Shown here: positions 44,747 through 55,679 of the stretch, one piece after another
How positions within the stretch are numbered: the first letter of the stretch is position 1
How the letters are laid out: each line of letters begins with the position of its first letter
Assembly (NCBI GenBank): GCA_964607425.1
Contig: CAZSKQ010000004.1
Location: 30,058-94,057 of the forward strand
DNA length: 64,000 nucleotides
Reading direction: 5' to 3'
From: IDS-8 sp964607425
Lineage (GTDB): Bacteria; Pseudomonadota; Gammaproteobacteria; Steroidobacterales; Woeseiaceae
Translations under genes and position numbers: made by a program
The notes under the pieces: generated by a model
Told to the model about the DNA's origin: nothing
The model's database searches: none
Seen by the model: only the letters and a program-made list of their open reading frames with translations

Positions 44747-44762
44747 TGCAATCTCCTGAAGC

Positions 44763-45575
44763 TCAGACTTGAGACGAATCGTCCGTGGGAACGGGAGGTG
44801 GATTTACAGCCAGGCGGCGTAGCATACGCTTTTCGAAGAACGCCGTGACCTGGGCGTAGGCCAGCACGGTGATGATCGGGTACACGCAGGCCAGCGCCAG
44901 CAGCCCGAATCCGTCCTGGAGCTCGCTGCGGCCGGGAACGGCGTGGGCGAGGGCCAGGCCGAGCGCGGTCACCACGGGCACCGTGACAACCGAAGTGGTG
45001 ACTCCGCCCGAATCATAGGCGAAGGGCACGATTACCCGAGGAGCGAACACGGTCTGTACAATGATAACGGCATAACCGGCGACCATGAACCAGTACAGGG
45101 GTATTCCCGCGGATATTCGGATGCAGCCGATCGTGACCCCCGCGGCGACGCCGAGCGCCGCCGCCGCGCGCAGGCCCCAGGCGTGAATCGTGCCGCCGGA
45201 GAGATCGCTGACCCGCGTCGCGATCGCGAGCAGGGCGGGTTCGGCAATGGCAGCACCGAAAGCAATGGCGAAGGCGAAAGCGAAGACCAGGTTGTAATCC
45301 GTCCAGTGGGAACCGGCCTCGGGCAAGTTGGACACGCTGACCGCGACCAGCTGTTCCACCATGATACGGCCAATAGGAAAAAGTGCCTGCTCGAGGCCCA
45401 GCAGGAAGATCCCGAGCCCTGCCAGGATGAACACGAAGCCTACCGCGAGTTGTGCGGGCTGCGCGAGTCGCCGGCGCAGCACCACGTAATGGAAGAACAG
45501 CATGAACACGGCAATGGGCACGATACTCAACGCGGTATCGAAGAGAGTTGCAAGCAGGTCCGTTATCAGATCCAT
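44763..45575 (-). CDS. DUF1538 integral membrane protein (second of a pair)
   Basis: 270 aa with about seven hydrophobic helices. It shares with its neighbour the motifs GLEQALFPIG (about 60-69), AIAEPALLAIA (109-119) and AYDSGGVTTSVVTVPVVTAL (186-205), so the two are paralogous halves. DUF1538 proteins elsewhere can be one long duplicated chain. Their substrate is unknown to me; buried acidic residues (Glu in AEPAL, Asp in YDSG) suit ion or small-molecule transport. The C-terminus is a 20-residue soluble tail. The start overlaps the previous gene by 10 bases. Confidence 0.85.
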   Translation of the reverse strand: MDLITDLLATLFDTALSIVPIAVFMLFFHYVVLRRRLAQPAQLAVGFVFILAGLGIFLLGLEQALFPIGRIMVEQLVAVSVSNLPEAGSHWTDYNLVFAFAFAIAFGAAIAEPALLAIATRVSDLSGGTIHAWGLRAAAALGVAAGVTIGCIRISAGIPLYWFMVAGYAVIIVQTVFAPRVIVPFAYDSGGVTTSVVTVPVVTALGLALAHAVPGRSELQDGFGLLALACVYPIITVLAYAQVTAFFEKRMLRRLAVNPPPVPTDDSSQV

Positions 45576-46297
45576 GCGAGCAGGCTCCCGTAGAGCATGA
45601 CGAGGATCATCGGAACAAGCAGGATGAATGCGATCATGCCGAAGCCGTCCGTCAGCGGGTTGCGATCGGAAAGGGAGGAGGCGAGCCCGATGCCGAGCGC
45701 GCAGACGAGGGGCACCGTGATGACGGAGGTCGTGACGGCCCCTGAATCGTAGGCGATGCCGATAGCCTCGGCGGGTGCGAGGAACGTCACGCCGATGACG
45801 ATCACGTAGCCCCCGATCACCATCCTCGGTAGCGACCAGCCGAGCACGATCCGGCTCACGCCGATTACGAGGGCGATGCCGACCGCGAAGCCCACCGTCA
45901 GGCGCAGGCCAAGTGCGTAACGCGTGCGCGCGAGCTCCGTGTCGGCAATGGACCCGGCGTTGGCGGCCACCTTGGCCGCTTCGGCCGCAACGGCCGTGAG
46001 GGCAGGTTCCGCGACGGCCGTGCCGAAGCCGAGGAGGAAGGCGAAAGCCAGCAGCCACAGGAAGCTGCCCCTGCTCGCGAGGGCAAACGCGAGCGAATTG
46101 CCGACCGGGAATAGCGCGATTTCCAGCCCGTAGACAAACAGTGTGAGGCCCACGACCACGAGCACCGCGCCCTGGAGCAGCACCTGCAGGTCGGATATCG
46201 GTCGGTCCAGCACTACGACCTGGAAAAAGAGAATGACGATCAGCACGGGCGCGAGATCGCGCATGCTGCCGAGCGCCATTCGCCAGAACAACTGCAT
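45566..46297 (-). CDS. DUF1538 integral membrane protein (first of a pair)
   Basis: 243 aa with about seven hydrophobic helices. The shared motifs are GLEIALFPVG (58-67), AVAEPALTAVA (94-104) and AYDSGAVTTSVITVPLVCAL (182-201). Its ATG (46297-46295) shares one base with the TGA of tatD (TGATG), so translation is coupled. Together with the following gene it likely forms a heteromeric membrane complex, by analogy with fused DUF1538 proteins. It lacks the charged C-terminal tail of its partner. Confidence 0.85.
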   Translation of the reverse strand: MQLFWRMALGSMRDLAPVLIVILFFQVVVLDRPISDLQVLLQGAVLVVVGLTLFVYGLEIALFPVGNSLAFALASRGSFLWLLAFAFLLGFGTAVAEPALTAVAAEAAKVAANAGSIADTELARTRYALGLRLTVGFAVGIALVIGVSRIVLGWSLPRMVIGGYVIVIGVTFLAPAEAIGIAYDSGAVTTSVITVPLVCALGIGLASSLSDRNPLTDGFGMIAFILLVPMILVMLYGSLLAWI

Positions 46298-47273
46298 CAA
46301 TAGGCAAGCCGGAACAACGTCTCGCTGTTCCTCGTGGTCGCCTCGGCGACGGCGTCTTCGGGTTGTGACAGGTACGCTGCGACGACCCGCAGCACCTCGC
46401 GCAGGTATTTCGGCTCGTTGCGCCTCGTTCTTGGTTTCGGCTCGTTGCGCCTCGTTCTTGGTTTCGGATCGAGAGTCCGGGGCAGCAGGNNNNNNNNNNN
46501 NNNNNNNNNNNNNNNNNNNNNNNNNNNNNNNNNNNNNNNNNNNNNNNNNNNNNNNNNNNNNNNNNNNNNNNNNNNNNNNNNNNNNNNNNTTTCGGCTCGT
46601 TGCGCCTCGTTCTTGGTTTCGGATCGAGAGTCCGGGGCAGCAGGTAGGGTGCGTCAGTCTCGATCATAAGGCGGTCCAGGGGAATCCCCGGTGCCGCCTG
46701 CCGCAGCGCCTGTCCGCGGCGCTCGTCGCAGATCCATCCGGTAATGCCGATGTAGAGCCCGAGATCCAGGTAGTCACGCAGGCTTCGTGCATCGCCGGTG
46801 AAGCAGTGGGCCACGCCGCCATGGAGGCGGCCGATCATCGGCTCCAGGATCTCCAGGAAATCGTCGTGCGCGTCCCGCTGGTGCAGGAACACGGGCAGCT
46901 TGCACTCGGCCGCGAGCTCGAGCTGTGCCTGGAAAGCTGCCCGTTGCGCTTCGCGCGGAGAGAAATTGCGGAAATAGTCGAGGCCGCATTCTCCGACCGC
47001 GACGACCTGCGGCTGCCGCAACAAGGCGCGGAGCGCCGCCTCGGTGGACTCGTCCCAGTCGGCGGCATGGTGCGGGTGCATCCCGGCGGTGGCAAAGAGG
47101 GCGCCCGGCCACGCCTGCGCCAGCTCGGCAGCCTGCTGGCTGCCGGCCACGGTACTGCCGGTGACGATCAGGCGCGTCACGCCGCACTCGGCCGCACGCT
47201 CGATGACCTCGTTACGATCGGCGTCGAACGAATCGTGGGTCAGATTGGCGCCGATATCGACGAGGTCCCTCAA
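46297..47273 (-). CDS. tatD: TatD family metal-dependent hydrolase, interrupted by assembly gap
   Basis: The protein starts at a TTG (47273) with AAGGAA 9 bases before it and reads LVDIGANLTHDSFDADRNEVI. GMHPHHAADWDE, VAVGECGLDYFRNFSP, FLHQRDAHDDFLEIL, GGVAHCFTGDA and MIETDAPYLLPRTL are the TatD metal-site motifs. At 46490-46589 there are 100 N. Joining the flanks by removing the N and one copy of a 55-base duplicate gives 822 bases, an intact 273-aa frame ending ...TTRNSETLFRLAY. The enzyme is a cytoplasmic 3'-5' exonuclease/deoxyribonuclease in E. coli. It heads the DUF1538 operon. Confidence 0.9.
46408..46461. repeat. 27-bp tandem repeat in tatD at the gap edge
   Basis: Two perfect copies of a 27-base unit (starting TTTCGGCTCGTTGCGCCTCG) stand at 46408-46434 and 46435-46461, with a third at 46590-46616 beyond the gap. 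Each codes nine residues, PRTRRNEPK read with neighbours. The repeat is the likely reason the assembler broke here. Confidence 0.85.
46490..46589. other. Assembly gap of exactly 100 N
   Basis: The 55 bases before the gap (46435-46489) are identical to the 55 bases after it (46590-46644). This suggests an unmerged contig overlap, with the N run a default spacer, rather than missing sequence. Confidence 0.95.
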
Positions 47274-47410
47274 CGTCTGCTTTCCTTGTTGTAAGCCTGC
47301 ACCTGCAAGATTACTCGTTGCTCGCCCTCTCGCAAAGATGGATACACGGGCAACCATTCGCGAAACAGGAGCATCCAATGGGGCATTAGATTACGAAAAG
47401 GAGCCTGATC

Positions 47411-48157
47411 ATGCGAAAAACCGGCAGGACTGGAGCGGCGCTGGTGGCGCTCGCTGCCCTCATGCTGTGCGGCGAGGCCTCGGCGATCGCTTTCGGTTTC
47501 AACGATGATATCGATATCGCGGCCGGTGCCGAATCGCAAGGAAGCTCCACGGTCAACGGCAGCATCGACGTGGGCAGCGACGCCGTCGTGACGGGCGGGC
47601 TCGAAACGGTGAACGGTAGCATACGCATCGAGAGCAATGCACAGGTCGAAAACGTGGAGACCGTCAATGGCCGTATCCGGCTGGCGGCCGGCGTCACGGC
47701 GGGGGAGGTCGAGAGCGTCAACGGTTCTGTGTCCCTCGACCGGGATGCATCGGCCGGCAGCGTGTCGGTGGTCAACGGTAAAATCCGGCTGGATGCCGGT
47801 GCGCGGGTTGCCCGCGACCTCGGTAACGTGAACGGCGAAATCGAAATCCGCGGTGCCGAAATCGGGGGCGACCTGTCAACCGTGAATGGGGATGTGACTC
47901 TGGACGATAGTGCACGCCTGCGCGGCGACCTGGTCGTCGAGAAGCCGCGGGGATTCAATTGGGACGCCGGGCGGGACCCGCGCGTCATCGTGGGGCCGGG
48001 TGTCCGGATCGACGGGGAGATCGTGCTGGAGCGCGAAGTGGAGCTTTTCATCAGCGACTCGGCGGAGGTCGGGGGCGTCACGGGTGTCATGAGCCTCGGG
48101 GACGCAAAACGCTTCAGTGGCGACAGCCCTGGAGCGGATGCCGGCAGGGAACGGTAA
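47411..48157 (+). CDS. Exported VNG-repeat protein, probable beta-solenoid
   Basis: 248 aa. A signal peptide (LVALAALMLCGEASA) is followed by seven VNG motifs at residues 48, 67, 85, 103, 121, 140 and 158, a spacing of 18-19 residues. Each lies in a TVNGSI/VNGRIRL-type strand with alternating hydrophobic residues. Such regularity suggests a beta-helix or a polymer-forming, bactofilin/DUF4097-like surface protein. The C-terminal part (about 170-235) loses the repeat. No catalytic motif is visible. It is divergent from tatD, 137 bases away. Location in the periplasm or cell surface is inferred from the signal peptide. Confidence 0.8.
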   Translation: MRKTGRTGAALVALAALMLCGEASAIAFGFNDDIDIAAGAESQGSSTVNGSIDVGSDAVVTGGLETVNGSIRIESNAQVENVETVNGRIRLAAGVTAGEVESVNGSVSLDRDASAGSVSVVNGKIRLDAGARVARDLGNVNGEIEIRGAEIGGDLSTVNGDVTLDDSARLRGDLVVEKPRGFNWDAGRDPRVIVGPGVRIDGEIVLEREVELFISDSAEVGGVTGVMSLGDAKRFSGDSPGADAGRER

Positions 48158-48281
48158 CCCCGCACGCCGCGTTCCCGGCGGGCGCGGACTCTCAGGGCGC
48201 TCCGCGGCCGGGGAGCCCGATGCGGGCCCCCGCGAGTGGGAGCCTGTTTGCTTTCGCGGCCGAGACCGTAGAATAGCGGCC

Positions 48282-49037
48282 ATGCCACCGTCACCGCCCC
48301 AGCTTCCGCTGTTCCCGGAGGGCCGGGATTCCGGGCCTTTGCCCGGATTTTCCGTGCGCAAGAGCGCCCGGGCGAAGCGGCTCACGATCAAGGTCTTTCC
48401 GAGGGGCCGGGTCGAGGTCGTGGTCCCGCGACGCACGCGGGCAGCGGATGTGCAGGCGTTCGTCACGGAGAATGCCACCTGGATCCGGGATGCCCGCAAC
48501 GCCTTTGCCGTCGAGCACCCGCCCGAGGCTTTCGCGCTGCCCCGGCGCATCGCGCTGCCGGGTATCGGCAGGACGGTCGAGGTCGAGTATCGGCACCAGG
48601 GCGCTGCCAAAACCGTGCGTGCGCGCTCGACGGCCTCCGGCGTCGTGCTTTCCGGGCGAGTTGACGACGAGGCCCTGTGCGTCGCCGCGCTGCGCCGCTG
48701 GCTGTGCTCGGTCGCCCGAGCGGAATTCGAGCCCAGGCTGAAGGCCCTGTCGGTGACGATGCGCACACCCTATGACCGCATGCAGGTGCGGGCCCAGCGG
48801 ACCTGCTGGGGCAGCCGCAGCTCCTCCGGAACCGTAAGCCTGAACTTCTGCCTCCTGTTCCTCGAACCGGAACTCGTGCGCTACCTCATGGTCCACGAGC
48901 TGGCCCACGGCCGCCACATGAACCACTCCCGCCGCTTCTGGAACCTCGTGGCCCGCTTCGAACCCGCCTGGCGCCGCCTCGACCGCGCCCTCACCGACAG
49001 CTGGCGCGCCGTCCCCCCCTGGCTAGGCATCTACTGA
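48282..49037 (+). CDS. YgjP-like (M48-related, DUF45) metallopeptidase
   Basis: 251 aa. SVRKSARAKRLTIKVFPRGR near the N-terminus and TCWGSRSSSGTVSLNFCLLF before the active site are characteristic of the YgjP family. LMVHELAHGRHMNHSRRFW gives the HExxH-like zinc motif (HELAH) with the third ligand His/Glu downstream. No signal peptide, so cytoplasmic. The ATG at 48282 is preferred over the longer upstream frame, which is Arg/Gly-rich. The gene ends 2 bases before the second MITE-like element. Confidence 0.85.
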   Translation: MPPSPPQLPLFPEGRDSGPLPGFSVRKSARAKRLTIKVFPRGRVEVVVPRRTRAADVQAFVTENATWIRDARNAFAVEHPPEAFALPRRIALPGIGRTVEVEYRHQGAAKTVRARSTASGVVLSGRVDDEALCVAALRRWLCSVARAEFEPRLKALSVTMRTPYDRMQVRAQRTCWGSRSSSGTVSLNFCLLFLEPELVRYLMVHELAHGRHMNHSRRFWNLVARFEPAWRRLDRALTDSWRAVPPWLGIY

Positions 49038-49039
49038 TG

Positions 49040-49274
49040 GGGGTCGGACCAACGCATAACTTTGATTTCGAAACAGAATTGGTAACGAAAGGCCGTTTTT
49101 TCCGCCCTTAATCGGCTTATTTGGGGGTCAAAACGCTGTTTTATGCTCGGTGTCCGACGGCAGGCCGAGCCTGGCGTTCGAAAACAGGGGGTAAATAGGC
49201 CATTTAAAGCTTCAAAAAGGGTCGTTCGCAGAGCTTTATCAATACTCGTCAGAGGGTTACGTTGGTCCGACCCC
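49040..49274. mobile_element. MITE-like element, copy 2
   Basis: The left end is GGGGTCGGACCAACGCA and the right end, reverse-complemented, reads GGGGTCGGACCAACGTAA. Internal blocks CGCCCTTAATCGGCT (63 bases in) and AAATAGGCC (81 bases from the right end) match copy 1 at the same offsets, while the rest has diverged. It fills the gap between two convergent genes, starting 2 bases after one stop and ending 10 bases before the other. Confidence 0.75.
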
Positions 49275-49284
49275 CACCCCCGAA

Positions 49285-50298
49285 TCAGCCTTCGTCCATC
49301 AGTTGGCGGAGGTTTATGACGGCGGCGTTGGCGCGGGCCAGGTAGTTGGCCATGACGAGGGAGTGGTTGGCGAAGAGGCCGAAGCCGCCGCCGTTCAGGA
49401 CCACCGGGGAGCGCAGGGGTTCGAGGCTGGCTTCGAGCTCGCGGATGATCTGGCGGACGCTGACCTGGGCGTTCTTGTCGGCGAGTACCTGGGCGAAGTC
49501 GAATTCCGCGGCACGGAAGAAGTGCAGCAGTGCCCAGGCGGTGCCGCGAGCCTCGAAAAAGACGTTGTCGACCTGCAGCCAGGGGGTTCGCACGTCCACC
49601 CGATCGCCGGAGGGGGAACTCGCCTGGGCGGCGGGATCGCCGGCCAGGTCGGTGTTGATCACGTTTGTCGCAACACTGTTGCCCAGCCTCCGGGTCAGGC
49701 TGCCCAGGCTTTTCTCCACCTGTGCCAGCCATTCGCGGAGATTGTCCGAGCGGGCGAAGAACTCGGCCGGCGGCCCCGCGGTGCCGGTCAGCCGGTCACG
49801 GTACCGGGTGAAGCCGGCGATGGCGTTCCGGTACTCCGACTCGGAGCGCGGGAGTATCCAGGAGTTGTTGTCGAAGAAAAACCTCGGCTCGGCAAGCGCG
49901 ATATCAGGATCTTCGCGGGATTGTGACTGGCTGCGGCTGTAGTCATTACGGAAGACCCGCGCCAGGTAACGTACCTGCTGCAGAACGCCGAACTCCCAAC
50001 TCGGGATGTTGTCGAGGAACACGCTTGGAGGCGTAACGTCGTTCGTCAGGTAGCCCCCCGGTTTGTCGAGCAGCGTCTCGGCAACCCGGATGAGCGTGTC
50101 CGCGGAAGCATAGCCGATGACGACGCGCTCCGGATCGGGATTACGGTTCACCCAGAACACGTCCGGCTCGCGCGACCAGTAGACACTGATACCGATCATC
50201 ACGACGAGCACCGCGGCGACCCCGTAGGCGGCCGGCCGCACCCACTTCGGGCGGGTTCTGACAGCGCGGTCAGCGTCGTTTCGGCTTCTGAACATCAT
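49285..50298 (-). CDS. DUF2333 family membrane-anchored protein
   Basis: 337 aa. One N-terminal helix (PAAYGVAAVLVVMIGISVYW, about residues 22-41) anchors a periplasmic domain. DKPGGYLTNDVTPPSVFLDN and IPSWEFGVLQQVRYLARVF identify DUF2333. The C-terminal part LRSPVVLNGGGFGLFANHSL is also conserved in this family, whose function is unknown to me. It lies 99 bases after acnA on the same strand. Confidence 0.85.
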   Translation of the reverse strand: MMFRSRNDADRAVRTRPKWVRPAAYGVAAVLVVMIGISVYWSREPDVFWVNRNPDPERVVIGYASADTLIRVAETLLDKPGGYLTNDVTPPSVFLDNIPSWEFGVLQQVRYLARVFRNDYSRSQSQSREDPDIALAEPRFFFDNNSWILPRSESEYRNAIAGFTRYRDRLTGTAGPPAEFFARSDNLREWLAQVEKSLGSLTRRLGNSVATNVINTDLAGDPAAQASSPSGDRVDVRTPWLQVDNVFFEARGTAWALLHFFRAAEFDFAQVLADKNAQVSVRQIIRELEASLEPLRSPVVLNGGGFGLFANHSLVMANYLARANAAVINLRQLMDEG

Positions 50299-50397
50299 TC
50301 CGCGAAATCAGTCCCGTGCCGTCATCCGCCGGACCGCGGAACGCGCGCGATGCCACGGCAACCCGCGGCTGCGCGCGCGATCCGCGCTCGCAGCAGG

Positions 50398-53076
<2,679 letters not shown>

Positions 53077-53169
53077 TATGGTCTCCGGGAGTTTATCGAT
53101 TTCTGGGAGATGTCCGCGGCTCCCATACATGGCGAGCCGGCGGTACGGATCGGCATTATAACAGTCCGC

Positions 53170-54294
53170 TCAAACGGCGGCGCGCAATGCGTCGGCGGCG
53201 CTGCCGGCGTGCTCGATAATGGCGCCGCCGAGGCAACGTTCTCCGGCATAGAAGACCACGAACTGCCCCGGCGCCACCGCGCGCTGCGGCCGTTCGAAGA
53301 TCACGCAGAGGCCGCCGGCAACCGCGCGCACCCGGCAGGCCTGGTCGGGCTGCCGGTAGCGCACTTTCGCCGCGCATTCCAGCGTGCCGCCCACGGCCAG
53401 CGCCGCGGGGGCCGCGCCGATCCAGCTTGGGCGGGCGGCCGTGAGTCGGTCGCTGTAGAGCAGCGGATGATCGGCCTGGACCACGATGAGCGCATTGCTC
53501 GCGGCATCCTTGCCGGCGACGTACCACGGTGCTTCGCCGGCATCCTCGCGGCCGCCGATGCCGAGTCCCTGGCGCTGGCCGATGGTGTAGTAGGGCAGCC
53601 CCGCGTGCTCGCCCAGCACCCGCCCGTCCGGCGTGCGGATCGGTCCCGGTTCAGCCTCCAGGTACCGCGACAGGAACTCGCGAAACGGGCGCTCGCCGAT
53701 GAAGCAGATGCCGGTGCTGTCCTTCTTGTCGAACACGGGCAGCGCACGGTCGCGTGCCAGCGCGCGCACTTCGCTTTTCAGCAGTCCGCCGAGCGGGAAC
53801 ACCGTTTCGGCCAGCGCCTCCGCTTCGACGGCGTGCAGGAAATAACTCTGGTCCTTGCCGGCGTCGCGGCCCTTGAGAAGCCGCGCCTCGCCCCCCAGGG
53901 TAGTCGCGCGGGCGTAATGACCCGTCGCAAGCAGCGACCCGCCGAGGCGCTTCGCGTAGCGGCGAAAGGCGCCGAACTTGATCTCCCGGTTGCAGAAGAC
54001 GTCAGGATTCGGGGTTCGCCCGGCCCGGTACTCGGAAAGGAAGTACGCGAACACGTGCTCGCGGTACTCGCGCGCGAAGTTCACATGGTGAAGCGGTATG
54101 CCCAGCGCTTCGCACACCTGCCGCGCGTCCTGCAGGTCGGCGGCCGCGGTGCAATAGCCGTCGTCATCCTCCCAGTTGGTCATGTGCAGCGCATGCACGT
54201 CGGCGCCGGCATCCTTGAGCAACATGGCCGCCACGGCGGAATCCACGCCGCCCGACAGGCCGACGACGACCCGCCGGCCGTGCAGGTTTGGCAT
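53170..54294 (-). CDS. mnmA: tRNA-specific 2-thiouridylase MnmA
   Basis: 374 aa. VVVGLSGGVDSAVAAMLLKD is the PP-loop, CNREIKFGAF holds the first catalytic Cys and STGICFIGERPFREF the second. TGHYARAT and LPYYTIGQRQGLGIGG are also conserved. It thiolates U34 of tRNA-Lys, -Glu and -Gln, so it acts on the tRNA-Lys(UUU) encoded at 38349. The ATG at 54294 is used; a GTG 6 codons upstream (54312) is possible. Confidence 0.96.
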   Translation of the reverse strand: MPNLHGRRVVVGLSGGVDSAVAAMLLKDAGADVHALHMTNWEDDDGYCTAAADLQDARQVCEALGIPLHHVNFAREYREHVFAYFLSEYRAGRTPNPDVFCNREIKFGAFRRYAKRLGGSLLATGHYARATTLGGEARLLKGRDAGKDQSYFLHAVEAEALAETVFPLGGLLKSEVRALARDRALPVFDKKDSTGICFIGERPFREFLSRYLEAEPGPIRTPDGRVLGEHAGLPYYTIGQRQGLGIGGREDAGEAPWYVAGKDAASNALIVVQADHPLLYSDRLTAARPSWIGAAPAALAVGGTLECAAKVRYRQPDQACRVRAVAGGLCVIFERPQRAVAPGQFVVFYAGERCLGGAIIEHAGSAADALRAAV

Positions 54295-54321
54295 TGAGAT
54301 GGAGTGGTCCACAGTCCGCCC

Positions 54322-54327
54322 ATTATA
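54322..54327 (-). promoter_or_regulatory. -10 box candidate for mnmA
   Basis: TATAAT on the minus strand, preceded by GTTGG, lies 28-33 bases before the mnmA ATG. The upstream -35 region is GC-rich and does not match the consensus, so transcription strength is uncertain. Coding sequence of nudJ ends 40 bases upstream. Confidence 0.4.
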
Positions 54328-54366
54328 CCAACGGGCGCCACGGGACCCGGGCGGGGCCCGGCCGGC

Positions 54367-54858
54367 TCAGATCAGGCAGGCGTTGGCCAGTACGGCATCG
54401 ACGTTCTTCTGCACCGGCAACAGGCCGGAAAGCAGCGCTCGCGGCTTGCGCATGCCCGCGAGGTAATCGTCAATGCAGCGGATGACGGCCGGCGAGCGCA
54501 ACGAGCCCTGGCGGCGCCTGAGGTCGTCCAGGGAGTACCAGTGGACGGCATGCACGCCGTCGTCCAGCGGCAACGATTTGTCCTCGGAGAGAAAGCGCGC
54601 CACGTAAACGATACGCAGGAACTGCTGGCGGGTCTGCGGGTGGATCCAGAGATAGACGCCGAGCAGGTTCTCGACCTCGACGTGGCAGCAGGTCTCTTCG
54701 AGCGTCTCACGCACGACTGCTTCTTCCGGCGATTCGTTCGCCTCGATGTGGCCGCCGGGCTGGGTGACAACGACCACTCCGGAGGCTCTTTCCTCGACAA
54801 TGAGGTAACGACCGCCTCGCGGCACGACCGCTGCAACTGTCAGGTCGGTGGGCAACAC
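54367..54858 (-). CDS. nudJ: NUDIX phosphatase NudJ
   Basis: 163 aa from a GTG at 54858 (or TTG 54855). The NUDIX box is GGHIEANESPEEAVVRETLEE, given here as G-x5-E-x7-RE-x2-EE (about residues 38-60). LTVAAVVPRGGRYLIVEERA and LYLWIHPQT-like segments fit NudJ. It hydrolyses thiamine pyrophosphate intermediates and nucleoside di/triphosphates. In E. coli nudJ lies directly upstream of mnmA, as here, which supports the symbol. The longer upstream frame is Ser/Arg-rich and rejected. Confidence 0.88.
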   Translation of the reverse strand: MLPTDLTVAAVVPRGGRYLIVEERASGVVVVTQPGGHIEANESPEEAVVRETLEETCCHVEVENLLGVYLWIHPQTRQQFLRIVYVARFLSEDKSLPLDDGVHAVHWYSLDDLRRRQGSLRSPAVIRCIDDYLAGMRKPRALLSGLLPVQKNVDAVLANACLI

Positions 54859-54871
54859 GGGAAAGAGCGAC

Positions 54872-55369
54872 TCAGATGCCGAGCTGCCGGAACTCGAACT
54901 CGACCTCGCTGGCCTGCCAGATCTCGTCGAACATCTTCGCGTAGAACTTCGCGATTGCGGGCTCGTAAGTGTCGGCAATACCTTCCCAGCGGCTAGCCTG
55001 CAGGCGATAGACCAATGCCGTGTCGTCGGCGATACAGAAGGATTCCGTATGCGTGCGCAGGTCCGCCCGCACGTGACGGAACTCGATATAGGTATTCAAC
55101 CGGCGGCCGAGGTGCACGAACGCGTTGCCGTTCTTCACGGCGCGTGAGGGATCCGCAATCAGCACCCGGACGCGGGCGTAGCCCTGCGACAGCACGAGAC
55201 GCTTGATCACCTCGAGGAAATCCGGGTCATCGTAGATCCCGGGTTCGAGGTCGTGCGTGAAGATCGAAACCCGACGGGTTGCCTCGGCGGCAACGTCGAT
55301 GACCGCCTGCCGCATCTCCTCCTGCGTGGATATGACCCAGCGCCGGCCCTTTTTACGTGCCTTTTCCAT
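54872..55369 (-). CDS. PLD-like protein of unknown function
   Basis: 165 aa from the ATG at 55369; upstream in-frame starts (TTG 55492, and GTG codons) are possible. ATRRVSIFTHDLEPGIYDD, YARVRVLIADPSRAVKNGNA and YIEFRHVRADLRTHTESFCI resemble one half of a phospholipase-D-like fold, as in C-terminal domains I recall attached to some GNAT acetyltransferases. The HKD catalytic motif is not present. It lies between purB and nudJ on the same strand, 13 bases from nudJ, so likely co-transcribed with nudJ-mnmA. Confidence 0.65.
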   Translation of the reverse strand: MEKARKKGRRWVISTQEEMRQAVIDVAAEATRRVSIFTHDLEPGIYDDPDFLEVIKRLVLSQGYARVRVLIADPSRAVKNGNAFVHLGRRLNTYIEFRHVRADLRTHTESFCIADDTALVYRLQASRWEGIADTYEPAIAKFYAKMFDEIWQASEVEFEFRQLGI

Positions 55370-55679
55370 CGCCTGCCGTGTTGTTGGATTCTGTACTGTG
55401 AACACCTGCACTGCGCCTTTCACAGATGCGACGCGCTTATGTCGGCGAAACCTGGCGGTACTTTTCGGCAGACGCCAACCGCCGTGCGCCAAGTGATGTT
55501 ACCGAGGGGGTAATGGCGCCGTTGCTAACTGCGTCACGTTTTGCGGAGATTTCAGAGCTGAGAACAGTTCTTAACAGTGATCGTTGCGCTTGACCGCAAT
55601 GGTGATTGTTGATCAAGAAGCGCGGCGAAAATGGTCCGGATTTACTGTACTGGTCACGGCTCCATCGGCCATGAAGACG

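Noticed and set aside
44763..47378. Apparent 871-codon open frame spanning the N run
   Set aside because: It joins tatD and DUF1538 frames through 100 N and an out-of-frame stretch; it is an artefact of the gap.
55493..55679. Possible LexA-like box near CTGAGAACAGTTCTTAACAG upstream of the PLD-like gene
   Set aside because: The spacing and halves do not match the CTG-N10-CAG consensus well, and the nearby genes are not SOS genes.
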